DNA of 6,779 nt from Streptosporangiaceae bacterium (GTDB taxonomy: Bacteria > Actinomycetota > Actinomycetes > Streptosporangiales > Streptosporangiaceae): assembly GCA_030042885.1 (NCBI GenBank), contig JASHYW010000599.1:1-6779 (forward strand), read 5' to 3'. The notes beneath the pieces were generated by a model. The model did no database searches. It was given only the letters and a program-made list of their open reading frames with translations, and was not told the origin of the DNA. Shown here piece by piece: positions 1 to 5,888 of the stretch (positions are counted from its first letter, which is position 1; every line of letters starts with the position of its first letter). Both the position numbers and the translations under genes were made by a program.

Positions 1-378
1 TGCCGCACGCCCGGCCCTGGCCGTTACGACCCATATCTACGTGAATGTCCCGTTCATCCGGAAACAAGCACGTCAGGGGAAAAAGGCATTTATGTGAAAC
101 CCGGGCTGCGCAGCCGGAAGAGTTCCGTAAGCAGGGACCTTGCCGGTTTAGCGGATCTGCTGCGGTCAGGAGCGGTATAACAGGCGGTGGAGGCGGGGTA
201 GGGCGAAGGAGGGACGCGCTGGTCTATCGCAATGCTCCTGCCGGTTCATGCTTGCTCCCGCCCTGGTCGGCTCGCCAGGCCACATCGGCCTGCCTCACCG
301 GAACCGTGGCGTCTTCGGCTCGCGGCTGTCCCCGCTCCGCGACGACGCGCCCTGTGGACGCGCTCGCCCTCATCCGCC
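1..378. other. Upstream region without a convincing gene
   Basis: I see no supportable gene here. Frame +1 is open from the window edge to a TAA at 178-180, and frame +2 is open to a TGA near 95. Neither gives a recognisable protein and neither has the strong GC third-position bias of the real genes below. One of them could still be the tail of an upstream gene cut by the window edge. The overlapping predicted reading frames between 224 and 505 on both strands look like products of high GC content. A TATAAC hexamer at 176-181 has no matching -35 box and is not called. Confidence 0.4.
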
Positions 379-432
379 CGAAATCATTCGTATACCATTT
401 CGCAGTCAAAGCGTTATTGACGCTGATATAGT
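379..432 (+). promoter_or_regulatory. Candidate promoter/operator of the cytochrome b-NuoF operon
   Basis: This is the start of an AT-rich island in otherwise GC-rich DNA. It holds a perfect 6-bp inverted repeat, CGAAAT-N12-ATTTCG (379-402), and a second perfect one, AGCGT-N5-ACGCT (410-424). Directly after these comes TATAGT (427-432), a near-consensus -10 hexamer. No good -35 lies 17-18 bp upstream of it; TTGACG at 417-422 is too close to serve. This fits an activator-dependent or repressed promoter. Transcription from about 439 would give a 5' leader of about 90 nt before the GTG at 530. The regulator is not identifiable. Confidence 0.4.
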
Positions 433-515
433 CGCTACTCCACGACATACGGACACGAGATAACAGCCAGCGTTCCCGTTGTCGCAATTGGCTTTCTCTC
501 GTCAATCACGATCCC

Positions 516-522
516 GAGGAGG
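516..522 (+). promoter_or_regulatory. Strong ribosome binding site, fixes GTG start at 530
   Basis: GAGGAGG lies 7 nt before GTG 530, an optimal Shine-Dalgarno arrangement. It favours this start over the in-frame ATG at 605, whose nearest purine-rich stretch (GGGAG) is poorly spaced. Confidence 0.75.
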
Positions 523-529
523 TTAAAGC

Positions 530-2404
530 GTGCCAACTACCACCGGCCGGTCACGCGGTCGTCAGGGTAAGCGTTCCGGGGCGCAGGGAGCGGTTGGCGA
601 GCACATGTCCAAGATCACGACGGCCCTGATCACCGCCTCGGTGGTGGTCGTCCTCGGGCTGGTCATGACCAAGCAGGGCCGGGTCATCGACGTGGCCACG
701 CAGCGTTTCATGCTGTACTACGCTGGGGTGTTCGCGCTGATCGGACTTACCGCATCGGTAGGCGTCGGCCTGGTGGCGACGGACCGGATCGTGATGACCC
801 CCGGACACCGTGTCATGGCCCAGGCCGTGCATCAGGCCGTCTCGTTTGCTGCGCTGGCCTTCCTGGTCATCCATATCGTGACCGAGATCCTCGCGCAGCG
901 GTCGCATGTCATCGATGCGGTCATTCCCTTCCTGTCGCCCTACCGGACCTTTTACATCGGGCTCGGCACGATCGCGTCAGATCTCATCCTGCTCATCGTC
1001 ATAACCAGCATCTTCCGCAAGCGGTTTACCGCGCACGGCAAGGCCTGGCGCTGGCGGGCCGTCCACTACTCCTCTTATGTGGCGTTCGTGTTCGGGGTCC
1101 TGCACGGGCTGCTCGGCGGGCGAGCGGCCAAGCCGTACGTGGACTGGAGCTACGGGTTCGCGATCGCGCTGACGGCGCTGGCCCTGGTGGTCAGGTTCCT
1201 GGCCCTATCGCTGCGGCCGAAGGAAAACGTCAGCACGCCGCCCGGCGCCGACCGGGCTTCCGGGGGCCCTGGCTCCCCGGGTACCTCGCCGCTGCACGCC
1301 GCGGCGCTGAGCATGACCCAGGCTCAGCTGGGCGGGACCATCCAGATGCTGCCCGCCGCCACGGGCACGAACGCCCTCATCGGCATGCCCGGCGGCCAGC
1401 CGTGGGCGGCGATTCCGGCGCCTGGCTGGTCCGCGACGTCTGGCCCTTTCCCGGCCCTGACCGCCTCGCCCGCCCATGCCGGGGAATCCCCGTACAGCGT
1501 CTACCAGGACCCTGAGCTCATGCCCCTGGGCGCCCCTGTATACGGCGACGGAATCGCGGCCGGAGCTGGGGGATACCCGTATGCCGCAGCGGATCCGCCG
1601 CTGGGTCCGGCTGCGTTCGGCCGCGCGGGCGAACAGCCTCTGTACGAGCCCGGATACGACGGCCCGCCGCGCTTCATGGGAGCGCCGAGAAAGCACGTGC
1701 CCCAGGATGATGTGTCGTCGTATCCCTACGGACCTCAGAGCTACCGGCAGCCAGGCACCGGATACGCGGACCACCGAGAAGAGCACCGAGCGCAGCCCAG
1801 CCACGCAGCCGGGACCGCGAGTCCCAGATCGTCCCAGCAGACCCAGGCGGCTCAGCCGGGTCAGATGGACCGGAACACCGGCCCGTTGGCCAGGGCCAAC
1901 ACGGGCCCGATGCCCCGCCTCGGTCCCGGCCCGATGCCGAGGGCGGATTCCGGTCCGATGCCGCGGCTCGGCACGGGCCCGGTGCCCCGGGCCGGTACCG
2001 GTCCGATGCCGCGGGCAAGTACCGGTCCGATGCCGCGCGCCGATTCGGGCCCAATGCCCCGGCTCGGAACAGGCCCCATGCCGCGGGCTGGCACGGGTCC
2101 GATGCCGAGGGCGGATTCCGGTCCGATGCCGCGGCTCGGCACGGGCGCCAGGCCCAGGCCCGGCACCGGTCCGGTGCCCCGGGCTGGCGCCGGCCCGATG
2201 CCGCGGGCAAGTACCGGTCCGATGCCGCGCGCCGACTCCGGGCCTGCGCCTGGTTCCGGCCGGATGCCACGCCCCGGTTCACAGGACGGGCCGCGCACGC
2301 ACCCCGCGCCCAGGCCGCCGGGGAACCGGTCACGCCGAGCGGATTCCGCTGACCCCGGGCACCGCGACGTCCCCGGGCGCACGGGAGGTGCCGGGTGGGG
2401 ATAA
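530..2404 (+). CDS. Ferric-reductase/cytochrome-b-like membrane protein with long repeat tail
   Basis: This 624-residue protein is probably a transmembrane b-heme electron carrier in the cytoplasmic membrane. The short basic N-terminus (residues 1-26) is followed by six hydrophobic segments at about 29-47, 59-82, 97-120, 141-161, 176-196 and 208-228. Histidine pairs H101/H115 in the third segment and H179/H192 in the fifth match the bis-histidine di-heme arrangement of ferric reductase/NOX-type domains. Residues 231-624 are Pro/Gly/Ala-rich and poorly conserved in look: first a Tyr/Pro-rich stretch, then about 16 tandem 8-residue units from residue 450. The basic N-terminus and six helices put both termini in the cytoplasm. 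GTG 530 has an ideal ribosome site; ATG 605 is the alternative. The stop overlaps the next gene by 10 bp, implying translational coupling to the NuoF-like protein. The domain class is inferred from topology and histidine spacing; the acceptor is unknown. Confidence 0.8.
   Translation: MPTTTGRSRGRQGKRSGAQGAVGEHMSKITTALITASVVVVLGLVMTKQGRVIDVATQRFMLYYAGVFALIGLTASVGVGLVATDRIVMTPGHRVMAQAVHQAVSFAALAFLVIHIVTEILAQRSHVIDAVIPFLSPYRTFYIGLGTIASDLILLIVITSIFRKRFTAHGKAWRWRAVHYSSYVAFVFGVLHGLLGGRAAKPYVDWSYGFAIALTALALVVRFLALSLRPKENVSTPPGADRASGGPGSPGTSPLHAAALSMTQAQLGGTIQMLPAATGTNALIGMPGGQPWAAIPAPGWSATSGPFPALTASPAHAGESPYSVYQDPELMPLGAPVYGDGIAAGAGGYPYAAADPPLGPAAFGRAGEQPLYEPGYDGPPRFMGAPRKHVPQDDVSSYPYGPQSYRQPGTGYADHREEHRAQPSHAAGTASPRSSQQTQAAQPGQMDRNTGPLARANTGPMPRLGPGPMPRADSGPMPRLGTGPVPRAGTGPMPRASTGPMPRADSGPMPRLGTGPMPRAGTGPMPRADSGPMPRLGTGARPRPGTGPVPRAGAGPMPRASTGPMPRADSGPAPGSGRMPRPGSQDGPRTHPAPRPPGNRSRRADSADPGHRDVPGRTGGAGWG
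1877..2260 (+). repeat. 24-bp in-frame tandem repeat encoding TGPMPRAx octapeptides
   Basis: About 16 consecutive 24-bp units encode an 8-residue motif of consensus (T/S)GPMPR(A/L)(D/G/S), residues 450-577; the last unit is degenerate, and RMPRPG follows it. Each regular unit carries one Arg, two or more Pro and one Gly. There is higher-order structure: a 47-bp stretch at 1932-1978 recurs exactly at 2100-2146 (offset 168 bp, 7 units), and about 40 bp near 2004-2043 recurs at 2196-2235 (offset 192 bp, 8 units). This suggests recent block duplication by slippage or unequal crossing-over. The array also creates long spurious open frames on both strands. Confidence 0.92.
2383..2388 (+). promoter_or_regulatory. 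Ribosome binding site inside the upstream gene, fixes GTG start at 2395
   Basis: GGGAGG lies 6 nt before GTG 2395, within the last codons of the membrane-protein gene. The in-frame ATG at 2437 has no such site, so GTG 2395 is preferred. Confidence 0.65.
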
Positions 2405-3993
2405 GCCCGACCGAAGACCTGGGCGCGCCCGCGATCATGCGGATCGGGGCAGCCAGGCTGACCGCTGGCCTGGACCGGATGCCCAGGCTCGACCTGGAAG
2501 CTCACCGGGAGATCTTCGGCCCGCTGCCGAGGCTCTCGGCCGGGGAACTGATCTCGATGACCGAGCAGGTCGACCTGCGCGGCCAGGGCGGCGCGGCGTT
2601 CCCGTTCGCGCGCAAGCTCAGGGCGGTAGTTCAGGCCGCCGAGGCGAACGACTGCCCGACGGTCGTGGTCGTCAACGCCGCCGAGGGCGAGCCGGGCAGT
2701 GTCAAGGACAAGATGCTCATGATCCGCTCGCCGTACCTCATTCTCAGTGGCGCGGCCCTCGTGGCCGAGGCTCTCGGTGCGGACGAGATCATCGTGGGGG
2801 TAGCAGGCAACGAACTGGCGAACAGGTCGATCGAGGCGGCGATCGCCGCCGAACCAGGCCTGCGCAAGATGGCCAGGGTGGTTCAGCTGCCGGACCGGTT
2901 CATCTCCGGCGAGTCGGGCGCTCTGGTCCGCGGCATCAACGGCAAGCGGCCGGTACCGCCGGGCACCAAGATCCTGGCCAGTGACTCCGGCGTCGACGAC
3001 CTGCCCACCTTGTTGTCGAATGCCTCAACGTTCGCCCAGCTTGCGGTGCTCGCCCTGCTCGGGCCGGAGCGGTTCTCCGCGGTCGGGACACCGGAAGAGC
3101 CCGGCACTGTCCTGCTCAGCGTCGGCGGCTCCGCCGCGAATCCCGCGGTGGTCGAGGTTCCCGCCGGCCTCCCGCTGGCGGCCGTCCTCGACATCTGCCA
3201 GGCGCCTGCCGGGGACGGCGTCCTGGTCGGCGGCTATCACGGCATGTGGCTGCCCGCCGCCACCGCGTACGCGGTACCGGCCTCCCGCGAGGGGCTCGCC
3301 GCCGTGGGCGGCACCCTGGGGTCCGGCATCGTGCTGCCTCTCGGCGACGGGACATGCCCGCTGGGTGAGGTGTCGCGCATAGCCAGCTACCTGGCTGGTG
3401 AGTCGGCGGGCCAGTGCGGTCCGTGCAAGCTCGGCCTGCCCACCATCGCGCGGGCCCTGGCAGCGCTCATCGACGGATCGGGCGGAATCGAGGCGCTCGA
3501 CGTGGCCAGGCGGTCCGGCGCCGGCGTGAACGGGCGGGGCGCCTGTTCGCATCCGGACGGCGTGACCAGGTTCGTGCTTTCGGCGCTGGATGTGTTCACC
3601 GAAGACCTCGCCGCGCACGTCTTTCACTCCGCTTGCGGGCGTCCCGTCCGAGGCGTGCTGCCGCTGCCAACCCGGCCTGAGCAGGAAGAGCGGCAGCGGC
3701 TCGTGGTGGACTGGACCCGTTGCCAGGGACACGGGCTATGCGCCCACCTGGTGCCCGAGCTGATTCACATGGACGCCCACGGCTACCCGGTCATCCTCAA
3801 CATCCCGGTGCCGGCCTGGCTGGAGAGGGACGCGCAGCAGGCGGTAAATATGTGCCCGGCGCTGGCGTTGCGCCTCAGCACCACCGCCCCGGTCCCCACC
3901 CGTACCGGTCCCGTGACCATCCCCGCGCCCATCCTGCGCACCGGCCTGGTCGGCGGCGCGGCCAGCAACCGCCGGGAGATCACGGCCGGATAG
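2395..3993 (+). CDS. NuoF-like NAD(P)H/FMN iron-sulfur protein with C-terminal ferredoxin
   Basis: This 532-residue protein resembles the 51-kDa NADH-binding subunit of complex I and related hydrogenase/formate dehydrogenase flavoproteins. The Gly-rich FMN/NADH loop is GQGGAAFPFARK (63-74). NAAEGEPG (94-101) matches the NADExEPG motif, and SGESGAL (171-177) matches the GEExAL motif. An SLBB-like segment starts near 239. The N3-type cluster region reads ESAGQCGPC (336-344) with a distal cysteine C384 in GRGACSHP, so the first of the usual four cysteines is Ala338. A short linker leads to a ferredoxin domain (about 435-495) with C443, C449 and C487-Pro and His446 between the first two, the CxxHxxC...CP pattern of actinobacterial 3Fe-4S or atypical ferredoxins. 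It is soluble and overlaps the membrane-protein gene, so it probably feeds electrons from NAD(P)H to the b hemes. No NuoE or NuoG partner is present, so this is not complex I. Confidence 0.85.
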   Translation: MGISPTEDLGAPAIMRIGAARLTAGLDRMPRLDLEAHREIFGPLPRLSAGELISMTEQVDLRGQGGAAFPFARKLRAVVQAAEANDCPTVVVVNAAEGEPGSVKDKMLMIRSPYLILSGAALVAEALGADEIIVGVAGNELANRSIEAAIAAEPGLRKMARVVQLPDRFISGESGALVRGINGKRPVPPGTKILASDSGVDDLPTLLSNASTFAQLAVLALLGPERFSAVGTPEEPGTVLLSVGGSAANPAVVEVPAGLPLAAVLDICQAPAGDGVLVGGYHGMWLPAATAYAVPASREGLAAVGGTLGSGIVLPLGDGTCPLGEVSRIASYLAGESAGQCGPCKLGLPTIARALAALIDGSGGIEALDVARRSGAGVNGRGACSHPDGVTRFVLSALDVFTEDLAAHVFHSACGRPVRGVLPLPTRPEQEERQRLVVDWTRCQGHGLCAHLVPELIHMDAHGYPVILNIPVPAWLERDAQQAVNMCPALALRLSTTAPVPTRTGPVTIPAPILRTGLVGGAASNRREITAG

Positions 3994-4028
3994 CCCAGCC
4001 GGACATCCCGGCGCCCTCGGCAGCCCGT

Positions 4029-4040
4029 TACAGTGACGGC
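4029..4040 (+). promoter_or_regulatory. Candidate leaderless promoter of the GNAT gene
   Basis: TACAGT (4029-4034) fits the actinobacterial TANNNT -10 pattern and ends exactly 6 nt before GTG 4041. Transcription would then begin at or next to the start codon, giving a leaderless mRNA. This fits the absence of any Shine-Dalgarno sequence before 4041. No convincing -35 was found. Confidence 0.45.
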
Positions 4041-4517
4041 GTGGACGTCACCATCCGCGCCTACGATCCGCGCGACGCGGCCGATCTGGCCGGCGTGTTC
4101 TTCCGCTCAGTCCGCCAGGTGGCGCTCTCGGCTTACACGCCCGCCCAGGTGAGAGCCTGGGCTCCGGAACCCAGGACCGCAGAGTGGGCGCACGGGGAAG
4201 CCAGCGACGGCCGCCTGGTGCTCGTGGCCGCCAACGAGAATGACCGCGCCGTCGCCTACATCGATCTTGAACCGAACGGGCACATCGACCGGATGTTCTG
4301 CGCGCCCGAGGCAGCCGGTCAGGGGATCGCGTCGCGGCTTTACGACGCCGTGGAGGCGGCGGCGCGCGAGCAGGGGATCACGAGCCTGTTCACCGAGGCC
4401 AGCGAACTCGCCAGGCGGCTGTTCGAGCGCAAGGGCTTCGTGGTCCTGGAACGACAGGACCTGGTCATACGCGGCGTACCCATCCACAATTACCGAATGG
4501 TCAAGGCCCTGAACTGA
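4041..4517 (+). CDS. GNAT family N-acetyltransferase, YafP-like
   Basis: This 158-residue protein should transfer an acetyl group from acetyl-CoA to an unknown amine. The N-terminal IRAYDPRDAADLAGVF (5-20) and the following RSV..ALSAYTPAQVRAWAP (22-42) resemble the start of E. coli YafP. IDRMFCAPEAAGQGIASRLY (82-101) is motif A, with the pyrophosphate-binding GQGIAS loop. FERKGFVVLERQDLVIRG (128-145) is the conserved YafP-like C-terminus, ending in HNYRMVK. Length is normal for a single-domain GNAT. The frame stays open upstream to 3720, but that part overlaps the NuoF-like gene, so GTG 4041, 47 nt after its stop, is chosen. It probably has its own leaderless promoter. Membership in the GNAT family is firm; the substrate is not predictable, and a link to the redox operon is only positional. 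Confidence 0.85.
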   Translation: MDVTIRAYDPRDAADLAGVFFRSVRQVALSAYTPAQVRAWAPEPRTAEWAHGEASDGRLVLVAANENDRAVAYIDLEPNGHIDRMFCAPEAAGQGIASRLYDAVEAAAREQGITSLFTEASELARRLFERKGFVVLERQDLVIRGVPIHNYRMVKALN

Positions 4518-4527
4518 GGGGTGCCGA

Positions 4528-4605
4528 ATGACCGACAGGCTCGGGAAATCCGGGCTTGACGGCCTGCCTGGCAGGTGCTGGAGGTACCCTGCGGGGATTG
4601 GATAG
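4528..4605 (+). CDS. Possible 25-residue peptide or leader ORF
   Basis: ATG 4528 lies 10 nt after the GNAT stop, with GAGGGG (4516-4521) 6 nt upstream as a ribosome site. It encodes a 25-residue peptide starting MTDRLGKSGLDG and ending at TAG 4603-4605, just past the TTG that could start the next small ORF (4598). This overlap would allow translational coupling or leader-type control. No homology is recognised, and chance occurrence is quite possible. Confidence 0.2.
   Translation: MTDRLGKSGLDGLPGRCWRYPAGIG
4563..4575. promoter_or_regulatory. Perfect 13-bp palindrome, operator candidate
   Basis: CCTGCC-T-GGCAGG is a perfect 6-bp inverted repeat with a 1-nt centre. It lies between TTGACG (4556-4561) and TACCCT (4585-4590). 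Those boxes are 23 bp apart, too far for a normal housekeeping promoter, so the palindrome may be a regulator site or a chance repeat in GC-rich DNA. Confidence 0.3.
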
Positions 4606-4732
4606 GCGTTCGGCCGGGGTCGGCATCACCCTCGCAGGGATCGTGCTCACCGCTGCCAGCTCCACGAGCCACCCCATCGCTACGCCGGCACCGACCGCTA
4701 CCGTTCCGCAGCTGCGCCATCTGGTGTCATGA
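4598..4732 (+). CDS. Possible small hydrophobic or exported peptide
   Basis: A TTG-started frame encodes 44 residues: a basic start (MDRRS), a hydrophobic stretch GVGITLAGIVLTAA (7-20), then a Ser/Thr/Pro/Ala-rich tail ending at TGA 4730-4732. This resembles a signal peptide or single membrane anchor with a short exported tail. TACCCT (4585-4590) ends 7 nt before the TTG, so a leaderless transcript is possible. The frame is open upstream to 4532 without an ATG or GTG. No family is recognised. The rare start codon and small size keep confidence low; a decayed remnant of a secreted protein is an alternative. Confidence 0.28.
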   Translation: MDRRSAGVGITLAGIVLTAASSTSHPIATPAPTATVPQLRHLVS

Positions 4733-4754
4733 GGGAAACCCGGCATGTTAAGCG

Positions 4755-4773
4755 CGGCGGGGCGCCGTCTTTA
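4755..4773 (+). terminator. Weak intrinsic-terminator-like hairpin
   Basis: CGGCG-GGG-CGCCG (4755-4767) forms a 5-bp GC stem followed by TCTTTA. The stem and T-tract are short, so this is only a candidate end for transcripts from the GNAT gene or the small ORFs. Confidence 0.25.
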
Positions 4774-4839
4774 TGGGGTGACGATCAAGGAAACTTGGGG
4801 TATGTCCGGGTCGGCGGCATAGCCTAAGCCCTGGCGATT

Positions 4840-4880
4840 GTCACTCACTTCGTCACTCGGTACTCGCGAGCCGTTCGTGA
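4840..4880. repeat. GTCACTC direct repeats and 28-bp interrupted palindrome
   Basis: GTCACTC occurs at 4840-4846 and 4852-4858, a 12-bp period. The second copy leads into an interrupted palindrome: TCAC (4853-4856), N6, CTCGCGAG (4863-4870), N6, GTGA (4877-4880), all centred on one axis. The surrounding stretch 4774-4986 holds no gene that I can support. The structure resembles a protein-binding site or part of a recombination site; nothing identifies the protein. Confidence 0.4.
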
Positions 4881-4986
4881 GCGACTGCTGTGCCACACGC
4901 GTTCCAGCCGTTCACCGGGCTATGCAACCAGAGCACCTGTCAGTGTGGGCCAGCTATCACGACTGAGGCTGCCTTCCTGGCCGGCT

Positions 4987-5211
4987 CTACTCCCAGCGCA
5001 GCGGCAGCCTGGCGCGGGCTTCGGCCGAACGCCCGGTGGTGACGACCTCGATCCCGGTCGTAGCGCGAGCGCACCCATGGCCGTCAGCAGCTGCGCGACC
5101 CTGCCCACCCGGGCCCGGCGCTCCCCCAGGCCCATGCGGGACGGCGCAGCTCTTCCTCGGCCAGCAGCCGCAGGTGAGCTTCCGCCCGCTGACAGTCCAC
5201 CTCCTCAGTGT
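4987..5211 (-). pseudogene. Frameshifted remnant of a small protein gene
   Basis: Read on the minus strand, plausible coding pieces lie end to end in three frames. The first, from about 5200, contains VDCQRAEAHLRLLAEEELRR, a charged helix. The second contains RVAQLLTAMGAL, and the third contains TTGIEVVTTGRSAEARARL and ends LRWE at TAG 4989-4987. Joining them needs two single-base shifts of the same sense. GAGGAGG stands directly before the first piece but is too close to the GTG at 5200 to serve it. This looks like a decayed small alpha-helical actinobacterial protein of unknown function. Non-coding GC-rich sequence is the alternative, since no single frame gives a complete protein. Confidence 0.33.
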
Positions 5212-5258
5212 CCCCGGCCCGAGCCCGAGGTGTCAGCTTGCCCTAGTCGTGAGTCAGG

Positions 5259-5339
5259 GGCCCGCGGGGCCGCCCTGCCCGGATCTGGGCAGGTTCGTGT
5301 GGACAGGGCGGTCGCTAGCGCGGGCCCGGGGGGCGGGCC
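5259..5339 (-). terminator. Cluster of three GC hairpins downstream of hsp20
   Basis: Three perfect inverted repeats follow the Hsp20 stop: GGCCCG-N5-CGGGCC (5323-5339, 4 nt past the stop), CCTGCCC-N6-GGGCAGG (5274-5293) and GGCCC-N3-GGGCC (5259-5271). None has a T-tract, as is common for terminators in high-GC actinobacteria. The first is the best placed. They would also block read-through into the minus-strand remnant below. Confidence 0.45.
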
Positions 5340-5343
5340 TGGG

Positions 5344-5805
5344 TCAGCCCTTGATCTCGATCCGGCGGGCCTGGGCCTGCGGCGCCTTCGGCAGGCGGAC
5401 GGTCAAGATGCCGTCAGCCAGCCGGGCGTCGGCCTTCTCGGCGTCCGCGTCGGCGGGCAGGGTGGTCCGGTAGGCGAACTTGCCCTGCCGCTGCCGCAGC
5501 GGCTTGCCCTCGCCCTCCTCCTTCTCCGTGACCTCACCGGTGATGCGCAGCTCGTTGCCGCGCAACTCGACCCCGACGTCATCGCGCTTCATCCCGGGCA
5601 GCTCGGCCCGGACCAGGTAGGCGTCGTCGGTCTCCTCGGTCTCCACCATCGGCATCCACGTGTCCGGCCCGCCCTCCGCGGCGGACTCGAACAGCTGGGC
5701 CATCCGGTTCCACAGCTGGGTGAACTCCCCGAACGGGTCCCAGAAGTCTCTGGGCCAGCCACGCCAGCGTTCCATCGGCCGGCGGCGCGGTACGGGCATG
5801 TTCAT
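5344..5805 (-). CDS. Hsp20/alpha-crystallin small heat shock protein
   Basis: This 153-residue ATP-independent holdase chaperone would bind unfolding proteins in the cytoplasm and form oligomers. An Arg/Trp/Phe-rich N-terminal arm (1-45, with FWDPFGEFTQLWNRM at 21-35) precedes the alpha-crystallin domain at about 48-140. Hallmarks are YLVRAELPGMKRDDV (63-77), ELRITGE (85-91), the KFAYRTTLP strand (109-117) and the ARLADGILTVRLPK signature (127-140). IEI (149-151) is the C-terminal I-x-I anchor that docks to neighbouring dimers. Length is typical and no key element is missing. The ATG at 5805 follows a near-perfect ribosome site, GGAGGTGAT (5819-5811), with 5 nt between; the ATG two codons on is the alternative. 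It is transcribed alone, opposite to its neighbours, with a stress-sigma-like promoter candidate upstream and GC hairpins downstream. No HspR (HAIR) box was recognised. Confidence 0.95.
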   Translation of the reverse strand: MNMPVPRRRPMERWRGWPRDFWDPFGEFTQLWNRMAQLFESAAEGGPDTWMPMVETEETDDAYLVRAELPGMKRDDVGVELRGNELRITGEVTEKEEGEGKPLRQRQGKFAYRTTLPADADAEKADARLADGILTVRLPKAPQAQARRIEIKG

Positions 5806-5888
5806 CGTTGATCACCTCCAGCTAGGTAGCGACCTGGGCCGCGGTCGGCCAGTCCGCCGCAGGCCCGGCGCTGGTCTCCAGGTGTCCC

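Noticed and set aside
135..150. GGGACCTT... as a DosR/DevR half-site
   Set aside because: Only one half matches the GGGAC side; the expected inverted second half is missing.
45..505. Open frames on both strands in the upstream region
   Set aside because: Products lack motifs and third-position GC bias, and they overlap the AT-rich promoter region.
1877..2260. CRISPR array
   Set aside because: The 24-bp units are contiguous without spacers and are in frame within a coding region.
1674..2505. Long minus-strand open frames opposite the repeat array (about 214-254 codons)
   Set aside because: They are periodic antisense shadows of the tandem repeat with no domain and no ribosome site that would favour them.
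1476..2984. 502-codon open frame on the plus strand over the repeat and the NuoF-like gene
   Set aside because: It is an Arg/Pro/Gly-rich shadow of two real genes in another frame, kept open by GC bias and the 24-bp repeat.
3025..3732. 235-codon minus-strand open frame inside the NuoF-like gene
   Set aside because: The opposite strand carries clear conserved NuoF motifs throughout; the antisense product has none.
3720..4040. N-terminal extension of the GNAT frame to 3720
   Set aside because: It overlaps the ferredoxin domain of the preceding gene and reads as low-complexity sequence; the GNAT domain starts right at GTG 4041.
4945..5811. 288-codon plus-strand open frame across the remnant and hsp20
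   Set aside because: It is antisense to the firmly identified Hsp20 gene and has low-complexity composition.
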